Origin: Okeania sp. KiyG1
GTDB lineage: Bacteria > Cyanobacteriota > Cyanobacteriia > Cyanobacteriales > Microcoleaceae
Assembly (NCBI RefSeq): GCF_014132355.1
Contig: NZ_BLZO01000030.1
Span: 1-60,640 of the forward strand
DNA length: 60,640 nt
Reading direction: 5' to 3'
Both the position numbers and the translations under genes were made by a program. The notes under the pieces are model-generated. The model did not search any database and was not told the origin of the DNA. It was given only the letters and a program-made list of their open reading frames with translations. Below, one piece after another: positions 27,713 to 38,390 of this stretch; position 1 is the first letter of the stretch; every line of letters begins with the position of its first letter.

Positions 27713-28944
27713 TTTAATTTTAGAAGGGGTTGCTTCCTAGCCTTTTCATTCCGGAATAGTTTTTCAATGAGCAGATTTTAATAGTAACTTTTAATTGTCT
27801 ATCAGTCATTTAATTTTAGGAGGGATTGCTCTCTAGTTTTTATGTTCCGGAATAGTTTTTCAATGAGCAGATTTTAGTAGTAACTTTTAATTGTCTATCA
27901 TTCCTTTAATTTTAGGAGGGGTTGTGCCCTAGTTTTTCAATTCCGGAATAGTTTTTAAAGGAGCAGATTTTCATAGTAACTTTTAATTGTCTATCAGTCA
28001 TTTAATTTTAGGAGGGGTTGCTTTCTAGCTTTTATGTTCCGGAATACTTTTTCAAGGAGTATATTTTCATCGTAACTTTTAATTGTCTATCAGTCATTTA
28101 ATTTTAGGAGGGGTTGTGCCCTAGCTTTTATGTTCCGGAATACTTTTTCAAGGAGTATATTTTCATCGTAACTTTTAATTGTCTATCAGTCATTTAATTT
28201 TAGGAGGGGTTGCTCTCTAGTTTTTATGTTCCGGAATAGTTTTTCAATGAGCAGATTTTAGTAGTAACTTTTAATTGTCTATCATTCCTTTAATTTTAGG
28301 AGGGGTTGTGCCCTAGTTTTTCAATTCCGGAATAGTTTTTCAATGAGCAGATTTTAGTAGTAACTTTTAATTGTCTATCATTCCTTTAATTTTAGGAGGG
28401 GTTGTGCCCTAGTTTTTCAATTCCGGAATAGTTTTTAAAGGAGCAGATTTTCATAGTAACTTTTAATTGTCTATCAGTCATTTAATTTTAGGAGGGGTTG
28501 TGCCCTAGCTTTTATGTTCCGGAATACTTTTTCAAGGAGTATATTTTCATCGTAACTTTTAATTGTCTATCAGTCATTTAATTTTAGGAGGGGTTGCTCC
28601 TAGGTTTTTCGTTCCGGAATACTTTTTCAAGGAGTATATTTTCATCGTAACTTTTAATTGTCTATCAGTCATTTAATTTTAGGAGGGGTTGCTCCTAGGT
28701 TTTTCGTTCCGGAATACTTTTTCAAGGAGCAGACTTTAACTGTCTATCAGTCATTTAATTTTAGGAGGGGTTGCTCCTAGGTTTTTTCGTTCCGGAATAC
28801 TTTTTCAAGGAGTATATTTTCATCGTAACTTTTAATTGTCTATCAGTCATTTAATTTTAGGAGGGGTTGCTCTCTAGTTTTTATGTTCCGGAATACTTTT
28901 TCAAGGAGTATACTTTCATCGTAACTTTTAATTATCTATCAATC
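27713..28944. repeat. 96-bp tandem repeat array, 13 copies
   Basis: TTTAATTTTAG recurs at 27713, 27809, 27905, 28001, 28097, 28193, 28289, 28385, 28481, 28577, 28672, 28754 and 28850. The period is 96, except 95 and one 82-base copy lacking part of the middle. Each unit holds GGAGGGGTTG, a TTCCGGAA palindrome and TAACTTTTAATTGTCTATC. Alternating variants (GTGCCCTAG, CTCTCTAG, CTCCTAGG) recur in blocks, showing growth by multi-unit duplication. All six frames have stops, so it is not a coding repeat. Confidence 0.9.
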
Positions 28945-29647
28945 GTTTTTACCGAATAATTAATAATTAATTATTAAATAATTCGCGCCTTAAAGCCTCC
29001 CCTTTTAAGGAGAAAAAAGCGGTCGAGGGGTGGCGAGGATACCTCGACATATCCAATGGACTAAGAGAAAAGACTATATTCCTGATATTCAATTCCGTAA
29101 CGGTTAAAACCCGAGGTAATTATCAATTATCCATTATCTATTAATGAACTCCTCCTTAATAGCTGAAGTCCGCAGTTCCTCTGTCAGAGGCTAGCTAATA
29201 GTTAATGGCCAAATGCTTAACTTATTTCTAAATTTTGACATCTATATAATACAGTAATTTAATCATTGCTCTACCGATTGAATCTCAAAGCATTGACTGA
29301 TATTGGCTCAAGCCTTTTTTGGGTTGAAAAAAGTTCCAGGTCTCACGTCCAAAACCCTCAAAAATTTAGTATAAAAGGCAGAATAATTGCAGAAAAATTC
29401 AGGGACAAATATATCAGACTACCTCCTAATTAAATTCTATTCTCTGCTCCTCCTAACTACTCTCTACTCCCCCACTACCCTGCTCCCCTACTTCTTAAAA
29501 ATATTTTTTCAGCAAACCCTAATTAAGGAGGCAAATCTATTTACTGATAGTAGTATAGATAAAATTTTATGGATTTTTTTTGATAAAAAGAGCATAGAAA
29601 TTAACTTCTATGCCTTGGCAGTAAGAAAATTTTTGATAGTAATAAAT
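28945..29647. repeat. MITE copy and repeats between tandem array and helicase
   Basis: A MITE family A copy (about 28951-29146) abuts the 96-bp array. A TAGCTGAAGTCCGCAGTTCC piece (29159-29178) is shared in reverse with 38160. CTCCCCCACTACCC runs and TTCAGCAAACCCTAATTAAGG (about 29508-29528, a MITE end) follow. No gene seen. Confidence 0.5.
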
Positions 29648-31207
29648 TTAGCGGTCGTTGAGATTCCATTGGGGCGATCGCTTATAGGTAAAAGTGAAAG
29701 GTTTACCACTTTCTGCTATGTCTATAACTTGTCGAATTTCTTGATACATTGGATAGTCATCTATTCCACTCAAAACTGCCCAACCCCGCGCTCTGGTTAA
29801 AGCAACAAATAAGGCATTTCGGAGATTAATATTACTCTCATTTTCAGCAATTTTATCGACACCAATTACATAAACCATATCTGCTTCATTTCCCTTAGCG
29901 CGATGAATTAGAGAAATAGTAATTCCTGCTTCATGCCAAAATTGGTTTCGGTTTCTGTCATTACGTTCTAAGTCATTAATATTACTTGCACTAGAAATAT
30001 AAATATTAATGTTTTGCTGAATCAAAAATTCTCCAACTTCTTTTTGTAATGCCATTGCTTCTTCCCGTGACGAACCCAAAACAATAACTAAAATATTTCG
30101 GGAGGGGTTAAGTTTATCGAATTCAAGATTATATTTAATCTTGTCAGATAAAGCAGTTAATTCAGCCTCTCTATTTTTATAGATATTAAATTCTAAAACA
30201 GGTTTTTTCCAAATTTCAGGAAGAGGATTAGGATAATTTTCAGGAGGGCGAGACAAAGTAATTTTTTGACCATTATTAAAACTGCCTTCCACTTGATAAC
30301 CAATTTTTTCCCAATCCTTTTTATTTGTATATCTAGACAACATTCCATCAGAGCGAAATAATCCCATTCCAATTCCATGAGCAGCGGTAAGTATTGAGTG
30401 AGGAGTGCGAAAACATTGTTTCATAATTATGCTTTTGGAAATAGCTCCTTTATCTATACCTTTCACTAAATCGCTCAATTCTTCACCAAATAATTCTTTG
30501 GCAGTGGGAATTTTTAGACTGTGTAAACTTTGTGCTTCATCATAAGCCCAAATTAAACGTTTTTGTTGAGGTTTTTCAGAATTAACAGGTCGTAAAGCTT
30601 GCCATGCTAGCCAATAAATTGGTTGTTTACCTTTAAATTTTAATTCATCGCGCACTACTAGATCCTGTCCTTCATCAATTAATATTGCATCAAACATCGG
30701 TTGAATTTCTCTAGCTTCTAGTAACTGAATAACAACTTTAGCTAACTGTTCGGGAGGAGAATAATTTGGATAATTATGAGGTTCTGGTTTGAAATTGTGA
30801 GCTTTACGAATTTTTCGGTATAAACCATTTTTTTCGTCAGTTCCCCAAGCATGAAATACTTTGAGTTTAGAATTTCTTTTGTCGTATTGAACTTTACCGT
30901 CGCTAAAGTATTTTAGCCATTTATTTACTTGTTTTTCCATCAAGTCGTAGAGAGAACGAGTAAAAAATACTAAAGCAATATCCCAGTCAGGATTTTGTAA
31001 GTGCATATAAGCAGCTTTTTGACATAATAAAACTGTTTTTCCCGAACCAGCAATTCCTCTAATTCGTTGCGGTCCGGGAGGAATTATTTTTGCCATTGGT
31101 TCGAGATTTTTTGATAATGTGCCGAGTTGGGAGTGCATCTCAGTAATAGCGCTGGAACGGGTTAAATTTTGTTGTGAATTTGTCATAGAAAAAGAAGTTT
31201 TTCTCAT
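29648..31207 (-). CDS. Superfamily 1 (UvrD/Rep-like) helicase
   Basis: A 519-residue protein. It has PQRIRGIAGSGKTVLLCQKA (Walker A, residues 51-58), FFTRSLYDLM (motif Ia), ILIDEGQDL (Walker B, 175-183), QCFRTPHSIL (motif IV-like), HRAKGNEADMVYVIG (motif V) and NALFVALTRARGWAVLSG (motif VI). It should move on DNA or RNA using ATP. Related cyanobacterial proteins, as I recall them, carry an N-terminal NERD-type nuclease-like domain. Here only about 40 residues precede motif I, so the N-terminus may be lost, and the start is uncertain (31207 or an internal ATG at 31186). The 32-bp tandem array lies upstream. Confidence 0.8.
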   Translation of the reverse strand: MRKTSFSMTNSQQNLTRSSAITEMHSQLGTLSKNLEPMAKIIPPGPQRIRGIAGSGKTVLLCQKAAYMHLQNPDWDIALVFFTRSLYDLMEKQVNKWLKYFSDGKVQYDKRNSKLKVFHAWGTDEKNGLYRKIRKAHNFKPEPHNYPNYSPPEQLAKVVIQLLEAREIQPMFDAILIDEGQDLVVRDELKFKGKQPIYWLAWQALRPVNSEKPQQKRLIWAYDEAQSLHSLKIPTAKELFGEELSDLVKGIDKGAISKSIIMKQCFRTPHSILTAAHGIGMGLFRSDGMLSRYTNKKDWEKIGYQVEGSFNNGQKITLSRPPENYPNPLPEIWKKPVLEFNIYKNREAELTALSDKIKYNLEFDKLNPSRNILVIVLGSSREEAMALQKEVGEFLIQQNINIYISSASNINDLERNDRNRNQFWHEAGITISLIHRAKGNEADMVYVIGVDKIAENESNINLRNALFVALTRARGWAVLSGIDDYPMYQEIRQVIDIAESGKPFTFTYKRSPQWNLNDR

Positions 31208-31538
31208 GCAAAATGTTTACTATTCCAAGTTAGTCTGAGGTTTAATTAATCATCAAGAGCAGATGAGGTCAGAATAAACTGAACCGAACTGACCTTGTTA
31301 ATTGAGTTAAAATATGATTGGTATTTTTTTGGTATTTTTGAAGAGTCGATCTCTCCTCCCTTAAAAAGGGCAGGGTCAATTTATTGTCATTAGAGAAAAA
31401 GGGAGTAGGGGAGTGGGGGAGTGGCTCACAGAGATTATGGCACGGATACAGGGATAGGGAAGGGAGTGGGGGAGATTTGCACAATTAAATGTATTTCTAA
31501 CTTAATATTCTCTGACGACAAAGAATTAGCCCGGCCTT

Positions 31539-32310
31539 AAAAAGGGAGGAGTATTAAAAGTCTCTCTGGAAAAAGGGAGGAACTATTAAAAGTCTTCCTG
31601 GAAAAAGGGAGTAACTGTCAAAAGTCTTCCAATAAAAAGGCAGGAATTATTAAAAGTATTTCTAGAAAAAGGGAGTAACTATTAAAAGTATTTCTAGAAA
31701 AAGGCAGGAATTATTAAAAGTCTTCCTGGAAAAAGGGAGTAACTGTCAAAAGTCTTCTGATAAAAAGCCAGGGATTATTAAAAGTATTTCTAGAAAAAGG
31801 GAGGAACTATTAAAAGTCTTCCTGGAAAAAGGGAGTAACTGTCAAAAGTCTTCCGATAAAAAGCCAGGGATTATTAAAAGTATTTCTAGAAAAAGGGAGT
31901 AACTATTAAAAGTCTCTCGGGAAAAAGGCAGAAATTATTAAAAGTCTCTCTGGAAAAAGGGAGGAACTATTAAAAGTCTTTCTAGAAAAAGGCAGGAATT
32001 ATTAAAAGTCTCTCTAGAAAAAGGCAGGAATTATTAAAAGTCTCTCTGGAAAAAGGGAGGAACTATTAAAAGTCTTCCTGGAAAAAGGCAGGAATTATTA
32101 AAAATCTTCCTGGAAAAAGGGAGTAACTATTCAAAGTCTTTCTAGAAAAAGGCAGGAATTATTAAAAATCTTCCTGGAAAAAGGGAGTAACTATTCAAAG
32201 TCTTTCTAGAAAAAGGCAGGAATTATTAAAAATCTTCCTGGAAAAAGGGAGGAATTATCAAAAATCTTCCTGGAAAAAGGGGATAACTATTTAAAATTAT
32301 CTCTTTTTAA
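31539..32310. repeat. 32-bp tandem repeat array, about 24 copies
   Basis: AAAAAGG recurs at 31570, 31602, 31634 and so on to 32274 at 32-base steps. The unit is GGAAAAAGGGAGGAACTATT then AAAAGTCTTCCT, with variants GGCAGGAATTATT and GGGAGTAACTGTC. Variants come in alternating blocks. The array sits between the helicase (minus) and the NACHT gene (plus), so it lies in the shared upstream region of both. Confidence 0.9.
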
Positions 32311-32353
32311 GGGAGATTTAGGGAGAACGTAAATTTCGAGTAATCAAACAATC

Positions 32354-35300
32354 ATGGCATCTAAAAAAAGCAGAAGTATTAAAGCTACCAATTCGGGAAT
32401 AGAAAAACTCAGAAAGGCAAAAAAGAACCTAAGTTACGAAAAACTGGCAGAAAAAACAGGTGTTTCTCCATCTACTGTTAAACGCTTTTTTTATGGTAAA
32501 GCAGTTGATATTCCCTACGCAGAATGGATTACCCAAGCCTTAAATTTAGAATTAAAAGATATTGTCGAACCCCAAGTTTTCCCACCACAAACTAATAATA
32601 TAGAAGCAGAGAAAAATTTATTAATTCATCGGCAAACTTGTCAAAAAATGCTGAGGGAAAAAAGACATTTAACCACGAACCCCCTCACAATAGGCGACGG
32701 TACAACATTCGATCGCGCAGAAATTTATGTACCACTGGGGTTGGTCGAGCGCAAATGTCAACCCAAACGCGATAGTAATTGTACTGCGGAAAATGGTTCG
32801 GAATTATATGCTCCCACCAACTACGAAATAACTAAGACGTTAGAGTTAAATCAATTTTTTGAAGAAGTGTTGCGTCAGGGACACACTCCGAAAAGTCAAG
32901 GCAAACGTATCGCTATTATTGGAGAACCTGGTGCGGGAAAAACAACTTTATTGCAGCATATTGGGGAGTGGGTGTTTGCCGAAACTGAGCAAGATGTTGT
33001 TATTTGGGTGTCTTTAGCAGATTTAGATGGGAAAACTATTGAGGAATATTTGCTGCAAGTTTGGCTAAAAGAAGCTTTTCTGACGGCGCGGGTGAAACCG
33101 GAAATGGAGGATGCTTTGGTGGAGTTGTTTAACCGGGGGTCGGTGTGGTTATTGTTGGATGGTGTGGATGAGATGTCTGTGGATAATGCTTTGGCAGTAG
33201 TCGCTTCTCAACTTAAAGGTTGGGTTGGGGAAGCACGGGCGGTTTTGAGTTGTCGGTTGAATGTTTGGGATGGGGGAAAAAATGCGTTGTTTGATTTTGA
33301 TGTTTATCGAAATCTTGATTTTTCTGAGTTACAGGTGGGTGAGTTTATCGGTAAATGGTTTGTTAATTTGGAGTTGGGAAAAAAGTTAGATCGGGAGTTG
33401 AAAAAACCGGGAAAAGAAAGGATTAGAAATTTGGTAAAAAATCCTTTGCGCTTGGCACTACTTTGTTATTCTTGGCAGCGACGACAGGGGAGGTTGCCCA
33501 CTACAAAAGCTGCTCTTTATGAAAGATTTGTGGAGGTTTTTTATGAATGGAAGGAGGAAATTTTTCCTACTACTTCTGCTATTCGGAAAGAATTAAATCT
33601 TGCTTTGGGGAAATTAGCACAACAGGCTATTTCTCAAACAAATTCTAGGTTTAGACTTTCTCGTTCGTTGGTTTGTCAGATTCTTGGGGAAAGTGATACT
33701 TGGTTATTTCAACTAATAATAAAATTAGGTTGGTTGAATCAAGTGGGTGTAGCTGTAGAAAATTCTGAGTCGCCTGTTTATGCTTTTTTTCATCCGACTT
33801 TTCAAGAATATTTTGCTGCTTTGGCGGTGGAAAATTGGCAGTTTTTCTTTAAGTATATTCCTGAAAATCCCGCTCAGGGAATTTACCGCATTTTTCAACC
33901 GGAATGGAAACAGATTTTTTTGTTATGGTTGGGGCGAGAAGATGTTGATGAAAGTCAAAGAAAGGAATTTTTTGAACAGTTAATAAATTTTGAGGATGGC
34001 TGTGGTAATTTTTATCGGATTAAAGCATATTTTATTGCTCAAAATGGATTTTGTGAATTAGGAAAATGTTCTGCTGACTATCCTCTTACTAAAGTTTTTA
34101 AGCAGTGTAGAAAATGGCAAAAATTTCGGGATGATTCGCAGTTTATACGTAAGCATTCAGCTATTAGCTATCAGCTCTCAGCAAAAGAAGGGGGTTTTAA
34201 TGAATATAGACTGTTTCAGCTGGCTTTTATAGTAAGTATAAATTCTGACTCAATTAGTCAAGCTTTTATCTCAAACTAAAAGCAATAGCTGATGGCTGAT
34301 AGCTGACGGCTGAATGCTTACGTTTATACATCCTTGGCGATTAGGTTTTGTACAGCCTAGTCAGGAAATTAGCAACCCTGAAAAAGTTGAGATTTTGCTG
34401 AAACAATTAACAACTAATACTGAGGAAAAGGAACTGAGAAAAACTTTTCACGAAATTGGTAAATTTGGTGCTGGTAATTCTCAGGCTGTAACAACTTTGC
34501 TTCAGTTAATTGAGAGTTCTAGCTCTCCTTTTTTCCATGCTGAAATTGCTCAAACTTTAGGAAAAATTGCTATAGGTACTCCAGAAGTTATTGATGCTTT
34601 AGTTAAATTATTAGAAGTCAGCCAAGACTACAATACTCTCTTATATTCTATGAGTAGTTTGCAAATTCTCGGTGTAGGAAATTCAAAGGTTATTAATGCT
34701 TTGATAAAAGTTTTGAAAAGTGACTTAAAGCAGGATTTTCTTTATTGTCAAGCTGCGGATAGTTTATGGAAAATTAATCCCGGAAATAAAGAAGCAATTA
34801 ATTGCCTAAATAATTTAATTCAAAATACTAAAGATAACTCAGACCGCGTATCGGCAGCTTGGATACTAGGAGAAATTGACCCGCAAAATTCTCTAGCTAT
34901 TTCTGCTTTAGTTAATGAAATTCGTCCCGGATGGATGAATAATCAAACTAGCGACGCTCTTAATGCTTTGCAGCACATTACTAAAGGCGATAAATTGGAA
35001 TTAATCAAGCTTATACATCCTTATGAAGTAGGAGTTATAGCAATAGATAATCATGGTTGGGATGGTTTAATAATTATCAAAAATTATCAGGATATAGATA
35101 AATATAGTATCCTCAAAATTTATATGCGAAATTGCGAAATAATTTTTACTATCTCTGGAGCAGAAGCAGAATTTATTCAAGCAATTTTTCAAGGAAACTT
35201 TGCAGCAGCAGTCACCGCATTAGAAAAATATTTACCAGAATATCAAACCTGGGAAAAAAAATATTGGGGATATTATCAAGAGATTTCGGAAGAAGAAGAA

Positions 35301-35465
35301 GTTCCAGATTGGATATATACTTCCGAGGAACATTATCAAGATTCTAATCCCTTTTTTCTAGACCGTACTCCCGGTTGTTTTGTTTATGAATTTGCCGAAA
35401 GTTTTCTTTGGAGTCATGCCGAAAAAATGAATTATTCCGACTTTTATAAACTCTGGCAAAATTAA
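32354..35465 (+). pseudogene. HTH-NACHT-HEAT (bacterial NLR-like) NTPase split by a 175-bp MITE
   Basis: The first open part (32354 to about 34147, 598 codons) has an N-terminal helix-turn-helix (LSYEKLAEKTGVSPSTVKRF, residues 26-45), Walker A GEPGAGKT (190-197), Walker B LLLDGVDEM (266-274), and an effector-type helical region. A MITE (34148-34322) then introduces a stop. The second open part (34314-35465) continues with HEAT repeats (VIDALVKLLEVS, VINALIKVLK, DRVSAAWILGEID). Removing the MITE and one target copy (181 bases) fuses them in frame as DDSQFIHPWRLGFVQPSQ, about 976 residues. NACHT-HEAT STAND proteins in bacteria include antiphage sensors (bNACHT). Both parts may still be made as separate pieces. 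Confidence 0.85.
34148..34322. mobile_element. 175-bp MITE inserted in the NACHT gene
   Basis: Perfect 14-bp ends CGTAAGCATTCAGC and GCTGAATGCTTACG are extended by AGCTATCAGC words. TTTATA at 34142-34147 is duplicated at 34323-34328, giving a 6-bp target duplication. A related but diverged copy is at 38120-38280. No transposase for these ends lies in the window. Confidence 0.9.
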
Positions 35466-36080
35466 CCCTCTTGTTTATTTAGCTTCTCAAGTATCGAAAA
35501 AGAATAGTAGGGTATAGCAGAAGGAAAAAGAAAGAAATCTTGAATAAAAAAAGGTAAAAATAATAGATATAACTATCTAATATAGCAATCAGGAATCAGA
35601 TGTGAGAATTGAGGTGTTTTTTTAAAGCTTATGATATAGCAGTTTTTTTATTCTTATGTATTCGTTTCTTCCCTCCATACCTATTCCCTCCATACCTATT
35701 CCCTCCATACCTAGAACAAAAGTCTCCAATATCTCACAACTCAAATCATATTGCTATATCAAATCCGTTGGCTTCGGAGTAATATAATTCTGTTGTTTGA
35801 GCGCCATTGCCAAATCTTTCTCGATCTCCCCATCTCCCGAAACTCCCCACACCTCCCATACCTCCCACCCTCCCCACACTATAAATCTAATTACACCAAT
35901 GCTACCGGACATAATATTACTAGGACTTGCCGACATACAGAAAAGCTATCTGTACAGACTCTAATCATCATTTAGTGCAAAAAAGCCTCCTCATATTCTT
36001 AAAAATATCTAAAGTTTTTGAGACACAAGACTACCAAGAGGTAGAAAGGTTATATTCACAACAAAGTGAGGAAAAAATTT
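35466..36080. other. Intergenic region between NACHT and ALDH genes
   Basis: No gene. It contains three CCCTCCATACCTATT units (35671-35712), CTCCCCACACCTCCCATACC runs and a copy of ATATCAAATCCG / ACCAATGCTACCGGA words (35757-35912), typical of a MITE family. Confidence 0.45.
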
Positions 36081-37553
36081 ATGGTAATAGCTACAAGACC
36101 AGAACAACAAGTTAAAATCGGCCCCACCAAACTATTAATTAATAACGAGTGGGTAGAAAGTGCTTCCGGCAAGCGCTTTGAAACAATTAACCCGGCAACA
36201 GGAGAAGTTATTTGTGACGTTGCCGAAGCAGATGCGCCAGATGTAGATAAGGCTGTAAGCGTAGCCCGGAAAGCATTTACCAGTGGCGACTGGCCGAAAA
36301 TGTCTGCTACCCAACGAGGCGAACTCCTCTACAAATTAGCAGATTTGATGGAACAAAATATAGAAGAGTTGGCTAGACTAGAAACCCTAGATAATGGTAA
36401 GCCACTCAAAGACTCTCTCAGTGCAGACTTACCTTTAGCGATCGCCTGTTATCGCTATTATGCTGGTTGGGCAGACAAAGTTCAAGGCAAAACCATCCCT
36501 ATCAATGGCCCCTACTTCTGCTATACCCGCCACGAACCAGTAGGAGTTGTCGGTCAAATCATTCCTTGGAACTTCCCTATATTAATGCAAGCATGGAAAC
36601 TTGCCCCAGCATTGGCAATGGGTAATACATTAGTAATGAAAACTGCTGAACAAACACCATTGTCAGCTTTTCGGGTTGGAGAGCTAGCAGTCGAAGCTGG
36701 TTTTCCTCCTGGTGTAGTCAATATTTTGTCTGGTTATGGCCCAACTGCTGGTGCTGCCATTTCCCACCATCACGATATTGATAAAGTTGCTTTCACTGGT
36801 TCTACAGAAGTAGGTCATTTAATCATGGAAGCTGCTGCCAAGAGTAACTTAAAGCGGGTGACTTTGGAACTCGGTGGCAAGAGTCCTAACATTGTGTTTG
36901 CTGATGCAGATATGGATGCTGCTATTGAAGGCTCACATTTTGCTTTATTTTTTAATCAAGGTCAGTGTTGCTGTGCGGGTTCTCGTCTGTTTGTGGAAGA
37001 GAAATGTTATGACGATTTTGTTGCCAAAAGTGTAGAACGGGCAAAACGCCGGATGGTAGGCGACCCATTTGCTGAGAGTGTGGAACAAGGACCTCAAGTT
37101 GATGAAGAACAGTTTAATAAAGTGATGAGTTATATTGAGTCTGGTCAACGGGATGGTGCCCAGATGTTATGCGGTGGGGCAAGAGTTGGCGATCGCGGTT
37201 ATTTTATTGCACCAACTGTATTTGCTGATGTGCAAGATCATATGAAAATTGCTCAAGAGGAAATTTTTGGTCCGGTAATGAGTATCATTAAGTTTAAGGA
37301 TATTGATGAACTGGTAGAACGAGCAAATAATACGATGTATGGTTTGGCTGCTGGTGTCTGGACACAAGATGTGAGTAAGGCGCATACTGTTGCTCATAGA
37401 CTGCGTGCAGGTACTGTTTGGGTAAATTGTTATGATGTGTTTGATGCTGCTGCACCGTTTGGTGGTTTTAAGCAGTCTGGTATTGGTCGGGAGTTAGGTG
37501 AGTATGGTTTACAGCAGTATACAGAGATTAAGACTGTAACTGTGAAGATGTAG
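36081..37553 (+). CDS. NAD(P)-dependent aldehyde dehydrogenase
   Basis: A 490-residue ALDH-superfamily enzyme from ATG 36081, with GAGG ten bases upstream (an upstream GTG at 36066 would add five residues). Catalytic Cys lies in [12 protein letters not shown], the general-base Glu in [10 protein letters not shown], the oxyanion Asn in IIPWNFPIL, and the C-terminal EEIFGPVM is present. Two cysteines follow GQC directly (CCC), as in retinal/betaine-type ALDHs. It oxidises aldehydes to acids; similar cyanobacterial enzymes act on apocarotenals and alkanals. It stands alone. Confidence 0.92.
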   Translation: MVIATRPEQQVKIGPTKLLINNEWVESASGKRFETINPATGEVICDVAEADAPDVDKAVSVARKAFTSGDWPKMSATQRGELLYKLADLMEQNIEELARLETLDNGKPLKDSLSADLPLAIACYRYYAGWADKVQGKTIPINGPYFCYTRHEPVGVVGQIIPWNFPILMQAWKLAPALAMGNTLVMKTAEQTPLSAFRVGELAVEAGFPPGVVNILSGYGPTAGAAISHHHDIDKVAFTGSTEVGHLIMEAAAKSNLKRVTLELGGKSPNIVFADADMDAAIEGSHFALFFNQGQCCCAGSRLFVEEKCYDDFVAKSVERAKRRMVGDPFAESVEQGPQVDEEQFNKVMSYIESGQRDGAQMLCGGARVGDRGYFIAPTVFADVQDHMKIAQEEIFGPVMSIIKFKDIDELVERANNTMYGLAAGVWTQDVSKAHTVAHRLRAGTVWVNCYDVFDAAAPFGGFKQSGIGRELGEYGLQQYTEIKTVTVKM

Positions 37554-37792
37554 TTGATGATTATAGCGCTACGCGCAATTCAGAACTCAGAAGTCAGAAG
37601 TAATCTCTGAGTGAGTTTTTTCCTAGGTCAATGCTCCGCAAACAACATTTAGCAATGTCCTCACTTTTGCTTCGACTACTATAATACTTCTACTAGACTA
37701 CTCCGAAAAAAAGTAGGGACGTTCCATAGAACATCCCTACAATGGTTACTTGAATAAGGTTGATAATTTCTGGAGATTTTACTCAAAACATA
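37554..37792. other. Gap with an inverted repeat, no gene
   Basis: It contains GTAGGGACGTTCCATAGAAC (37710-37729) and the related GTTCTATGGAACG-type palindrome, shared with 44930-44955 (TAGGAGCGTTCCATAGAAC). No gene was seen. Confidence 0.35.
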
Positions 37793-38119
37793 TCAACAAC
37801 CAACAATTATTTCACTCTTAAAAACTACATACCAATTAACTTTTTTTCTAGCACTCCAAACACCAAATCCCATCATTAAAACTAACCCAGAAATTAGAGA
37901 AGGCTCCGGTACATCTTTACCAGTCCCATTGCCATTTGTGAGATTGCCATCAGTAGTTATATTTTGACTAGAAGGGGATGTTTTAGTAGTCAAAAATTGT
38001 GATAAATCTGAACTTTCAGCCAAATTAGTTTGTGTAGAAAAACTGCTATTATTCTCTGTTTAATTTACCACAATAGCCTGAACCGTCAATTTGTAAGCCA
38101 ATCCTAAGCTTATAATCAT
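37793..38119 (-). pseudogene. Small PEP-CTERM anchored protein with an internal stop
   Basis: The C-terminus has the sorting signal VPEPSLISGLVLMMGFGVWS then ARKK, a PEP-CTERM domain recognised by an exosortase. Reading upstream in frame reaches a TAA (about 38061-38063) and, before it, MIISLGLAYKLTVQAIVVN from an ATG at 38117-38119, which looks like a short signal segment. A CAA-to-TAA change would explain the stop. The gene start touches the MITE at 38120, so its own promoter is gone. The middle is Ser/Thr/Asn-rich. Confidence 0.5.
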
Positions 38120-38280
38120 AGGTAAGCATTCAGCCGTCAGCTAGCCTCCTGTGGTCGGAACTGCGGACTTCAGCTATTGCTTTTCCTGTGGCTTTAAAGC
38201 TGTATTAATTGAGCTAGAATTAATCTTACTACAAAAGTTGTTAAAGTCTATATTCATTTAAACTATGTCCTTAAAAGCAG
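38120..38280. mobile_element. Diverged copy of the NACHT-gene MITE family
   Basis: GGTAAGCATTCAGCCGTCAG, then TTCAGCTATTGCTTTT and AAAGTCTATATTCATTTAAA match the reverse of the element at 34148-34322. It has an extra CTCCTGTGGTCGGAACTGCG stretch, also present at 29160-29180. The right end is not clear. Confidence 0.6.
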
Positions 38281-38390
38281 GGTCTTATTGCGCTCGAGCT
38301 GACTACTAATAGCTGTTTGCGCAGCATTCCGCGTCTCTACCATTTGTCAAAAACATTTATAAAATTGGTATAATATCAAATCCGTTTTAT

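Noticed and set aside
29387-29800. 137-codon plus-strand frame
   Set aside because: Its 3' part is antisense to the helicase C-terminus, and the rest is pyrimidine-rich spacer.
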